A stretch of DNA of 64,000 bases from Verrucomicrobiota bacterium (GTDB lineage: Bacteria; Chlamydiota; Chlamydiia; Chlamydiales; Rhabdochlamydiaceae): assembly GCA_018240065.1 (NCBI GenBank), contig JAFEGH010000009.1:1-64000 (forward strand), read 5' to 3'. The notes under the pieces are model-generated. The model searched no databases and had not been told where the DNA came from. It saw only the letters and a list, made by a program, of their open reading frames with translations. Below are positions 61,970-64,000 of this stretch, piece by piece; within the stretch, counting starts at the first letter, position 1; every line of letters starts with the position of its first letter. The position numbers were made by a program, and so were the translations under genes.

Positions 61970-62752
61970 TTACTTAACTTTTGAAAAAGAAAAAAAACGT
62001 TCTGCGTTATCTTCCGTCGCTTTGGCCAGTTCTCCGACCGAAACTCCCTTAGCAAAAGCAATTGTTTCCGCCGTTTCGGAAATATAAGAGGGTTCGTTTG
62101 GTTTTCCTCGGTTGCTTTGCGGCGCCAGGTAAGGAGAATCGGTTTCGATAAAAAGCCGGTCGAGAGGAACGTACTTTGCCACCTCTCTCAAGCTCTCCGA
62201 TTTTTTGAAAGTGACGATCCCGCTTAAGGAAAGGAACCATCCTCTGTCCAAAACACCTTTCGCCTCTTCAAGCGTCCCCGTGAAACAATGCAACACGGCG
62301 GGCGCGCCTTGAAAGTGGCCATCGGCCATCGCAAAGAGGTCGGGGAAAGCGTCGCGGCAATGAAAGATGAGCGGTAGTTTTGTCTGCAGGGCCAAAGAAA
62401 AGTAGCGGAGCAAAAACTTCTGCTGAACTTTTTTGTCGGAATGCTCGTAAAAATAATCAAGGCCGGTCTCGCCAAGCGCGACAAGTTTTTTCGACGCGGC
62501 GGCGCGCTCCACGAGAGGGAAAAATTCCTCTCCCTCTTTTTCGACATCGTGCGGAGTTGTGGCAGCGGCGTTATAGACCCATGGATGGCTTTCATGTAAA
62601 ACCAATCCTTCTTCCAAACTTTTTTTGCCGGTGCAGATGTTGACGATTTTGGCGACGCCGCTCTGTTTTGCTCTCTGCAGAACATCTCCTAATAAGGGAA
62701 GGATCTGCTCAGATGTGAGGTGCGCGTGGGTGTCGGTATAGGTTATAGGCAT
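61970..62752 (-). CDS. tatD: TatD family metal-dependent hydrolase/DNase
   Basis: 260 aa, family length. Metal ligands: DTHAHLT, GETGLDYF, IFHCRDAF, HCFTG and ETDSPYLAP. Members are 3'-5' exonucleases or D-aminoacyl-tRNA-type hydrolases; cytoplasmic. Its start overlaps the preceding glycosyltransferase by 10 bp. Neighbourhood with sdhCAB is a chlamydial arrangement. Confidence 0.94.
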   Translation of the reverse strand: MPITYTDTHAHLTSEQILPLLGDVLQRAKQSGVAKIVNICTGKKSLEEGLVLHESHPWVYNAAATTPHDVEKEGEEFFPLVERAAASKKLVALGETGLDYFYEHSDKKVQQKFLLRYFSLALQTKLPLIFHCRDAFPDLFAMADGHFQGAPAVLHCFTGTLEEAKGVLDRGWFLSLSGIVTFKKSESLREVAKYVPLDRLFIETDSPYLAPQSNRGKPNEPSYISETAETIAFAKGVSVGELAKATEDNAERFFSFSKVK

Positions 62753-63636
62753 ACGGGGATCTGATAGGTTAGAGAGATGTCGATTTTGACAATCTCTTCG
62801 TGTGTCAGTTTTCGGACATGGGAAAAATCACAATGGGAAAAGGATTTGGGCTTTTGTAAAATGTCTATTGTGGCAAACGGCTCGACCTCCACAAACTCGT
62901 AGCCATGGACAAAATCGGTGCCGTTGAATGGCCGGGAAAACTCTTCTTCGACCCGGCTCACCCAGTCTCTATCCCGGTTATGGCTCCAGCTGACCACCTT
63001 GCGCAAAAGCTGCTCTTTGGTCCTGACCCAACTATAATGATGAATGAGAGGCTTGCCGTCGACGCCTGCAACTTTGCCCGCTTTTTTACCCACAGTCAAA
63101 TCGTGCATTCCCGCACGCTCGCGATCGTTCATTAAAATCGCGCCGTCGAGAATTTCTTTCCTTGCTAGAAGCGGCGTATCTTCCCACGTCCTCGCCTGCA
63201 GGTTGCTCTCCCTAAAATACCAGTAATTCAGCAAGCGCAGAGATGCATAATCCTGATAGGGAAATGTTTCAAGCCACTGGATAAAGCGGGGAGTGTCGAC
63301 GACCTCGTCGCAATCGAGGAATAGCGCAAACTGGATCTCTTCCTTCAGAAAAAAACGACCAATGAGGCGCGCTAAATTGTGCCAATAGACAGAGGAGTGG
63401 GAACCATAGAGCCCTTTTTCATTGAATGGGAACTCGAGGAACTGGACGTCGGGATTTTCCGCGTAGATCCTGTCGAGCGTTTCGCGATCTTCCTCTTTGC
63501 CGTCGAAGAAATGATCGCAGACGGGGATGAGAATCTGTGAAGAAAATGGCTTCACCGAATCGATAGAATGGCGGAGGAAGGGATAGTCGTTGCTGCAAAA
63601 ATTAATGATCGTGCCAAGGGACCAGCGCGAAGTCAT
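62743..63636 (-). CDS. putative glycosyltransferase, tandem copy 2
   Basis: 297 aa. GT2-like N-terminus and an acidic metal motif LFLDCDEV (~105-112) suggest a GT-A transferase; substrate unknown. The C-terminal half (WSHNRDRDWVSRVEEEF, then SRPFNG) is repeated in the truncated neighbour at 63602-64000, so the pair arose by duplication. Overlaps tatD. Confidence 0.75.
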   Translation of the reverse strand: MTSRWSLGTIINFCSNDYPFLRHSIDSVKPFSSQILIPVCDHFFDGKEEDRETLDRIYAENPDVQFLEFPFNEKGLYGSHSSVYWHNLARLIGRFFLKEEIQFALFLDCDEVVDTPRFIQWLETFPYQDYASLRLLNYWYFRESNLQARTWEDTPLLARKEILDGAILMNDRERAGMHDLTVGKKAGKVAGVDGKPLIHHYSWVRTKEQLLRKVVSWSHNRDRDWVSRVEEEFSRPFNGTDFVHGYEFVEVEPFATIDILQKPKSFSHCDFSHVRKLTHEEIVKIDISLTYQIPVCL

Positions 63637-64000
63637 GTTCCAACTCTTTTCGAAAAGATTCTTCTCTGTTTACCATAATCACATTGGGGAAACGATGCAA
63701 GCCCTTTAGATGCTCTTTCAAAGTGACTTTGTTTAAGACAGGAACCTCTTCTAAAAGAGGATCGAACGGAGCGTTTATCTCATTATAATGATAGCGCCTG
63801 ATGAAATCTTCGCCGTTAAAAGGACGTGAGAACTCTTCTTCAACAAGAGCTGTCCAATCGCGCTCCCAATGATGCCCCCAAGAGGAAAGCTTCTTCATCC
63901 ATTCCTCTTTTGTGCGCACGCCTGAAAAATGACGGATCATCGGCAATCCGTCCAACGCTTTGACGCTCTTCTTCTTTTCTCCTGCCAGATGCTGGAAAAG
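63602..64000 (-). CDS. putative glycosyltransferase, tandem copy 1 (partial)
   Basis: C-terminal ~132 codons only; the frame stays open to the window edge (LFQHLAGEKKKSVKAL precedes the first Met), so the gene begins beyond 64000. It shares GxDWxxxVEEEFSRPFNG with the next gene and overlaps its start by 35 bp. Confidence 0.75.
   Translation of the reverse strand, partial: LFQHLAGEKKKSVKALDGLPMIRHFSGVRTKEEWMKKLSSWGHHWERDWTALVEEEFSRPFNGEDFIRRYHYNEINAPFDPLLEEVPVLNKVTLKEHLKGLHRFPNVIMVNREESFRKELEHDFALVPWHDH

Overview
The window reads as chromosome of an environmental, amoeba-associated member of the Chlamydiota (Parachlamydiales type). The evidence is a set of core genes in chlamydial combinations (sdhC-sdhA-sdhB beside tatD; tRNA-Ser, dnaB, mnmG and lplA close together; an OppA lipoprotein) next to a large family of eukaryote-like F-box proteins and other candidate host-directed proteins. 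Family names come from motifs read by eye; no database search was run.

Bases 1-33500 are dominated by nineteen tandem, same-strand genes (called FW1 to FW19 here). Each encodes a variable N-terminus, an F-box, a WD40 propeller of high-identity repeats (seven blades in sixteen members, six in FW1 and FW19, four in FW5) and a conserved C-terminal domain I do not recognise. One unrelated gene sits between FW7 and FW8. The array is organised into transcription units. Each unit head (FW2, FW4, FW5, FW6, FW7, FW8, FW16, FW19) carries a promoter followed by a conserved, apparently structured 5' leader of about 115 nt. Internal members have only short spacers of 29-64 bp. Most unit ends carry an inverted repeat. 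The inferred units are [..FW1], [FW2-3], [FW4], [FW5], [FW6], [FW7], [FW8-15], [FW16-18] and [FW19]. The leader RNA, often followed by a small upstream reading frame, is the most novel item in the window.

Bases 33600-44500 are mixed. A minus-strand protein carries two copies of a domain resembling the FW C-terminus. Then come a DJ-1/PfpI protein, an OppA-like lipoprotein with a large translationally coupled partner, a MazG-like pyrophosphohydrolase, a PI3/PI4-kinase-like protein behind a palindrome that overlaps its promoter, and a minus-strand operon of a lipoprotein methyltransferase, an S-adenosylmethionine decarboxylase with a signal peptide, and a phosphoribosyltransferase.

Bases 44700-64000 are mostly housekeeping: tRNA-Ser(GCU), dnaB, cytidine deaminase, a 28-residue basic protein, mnmG, a receiver/degenerate-GGDEF protein, a small exported protein, lplA, a large putative cysteine protease, a cyclic-nucleotide-binding/CPBP-like membrane fusion, a glycosyltransferase, succinate dehydrogenase (sdhCAB), tatD and two tandem glycosyltransferases, the last cut by the window edge. 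Long hairpin-forming repeats occur at 40037-40184, 44544-44682 and 50635-50784. An unassigned, apparently structured non-coding stretch lies at 55796-56035.
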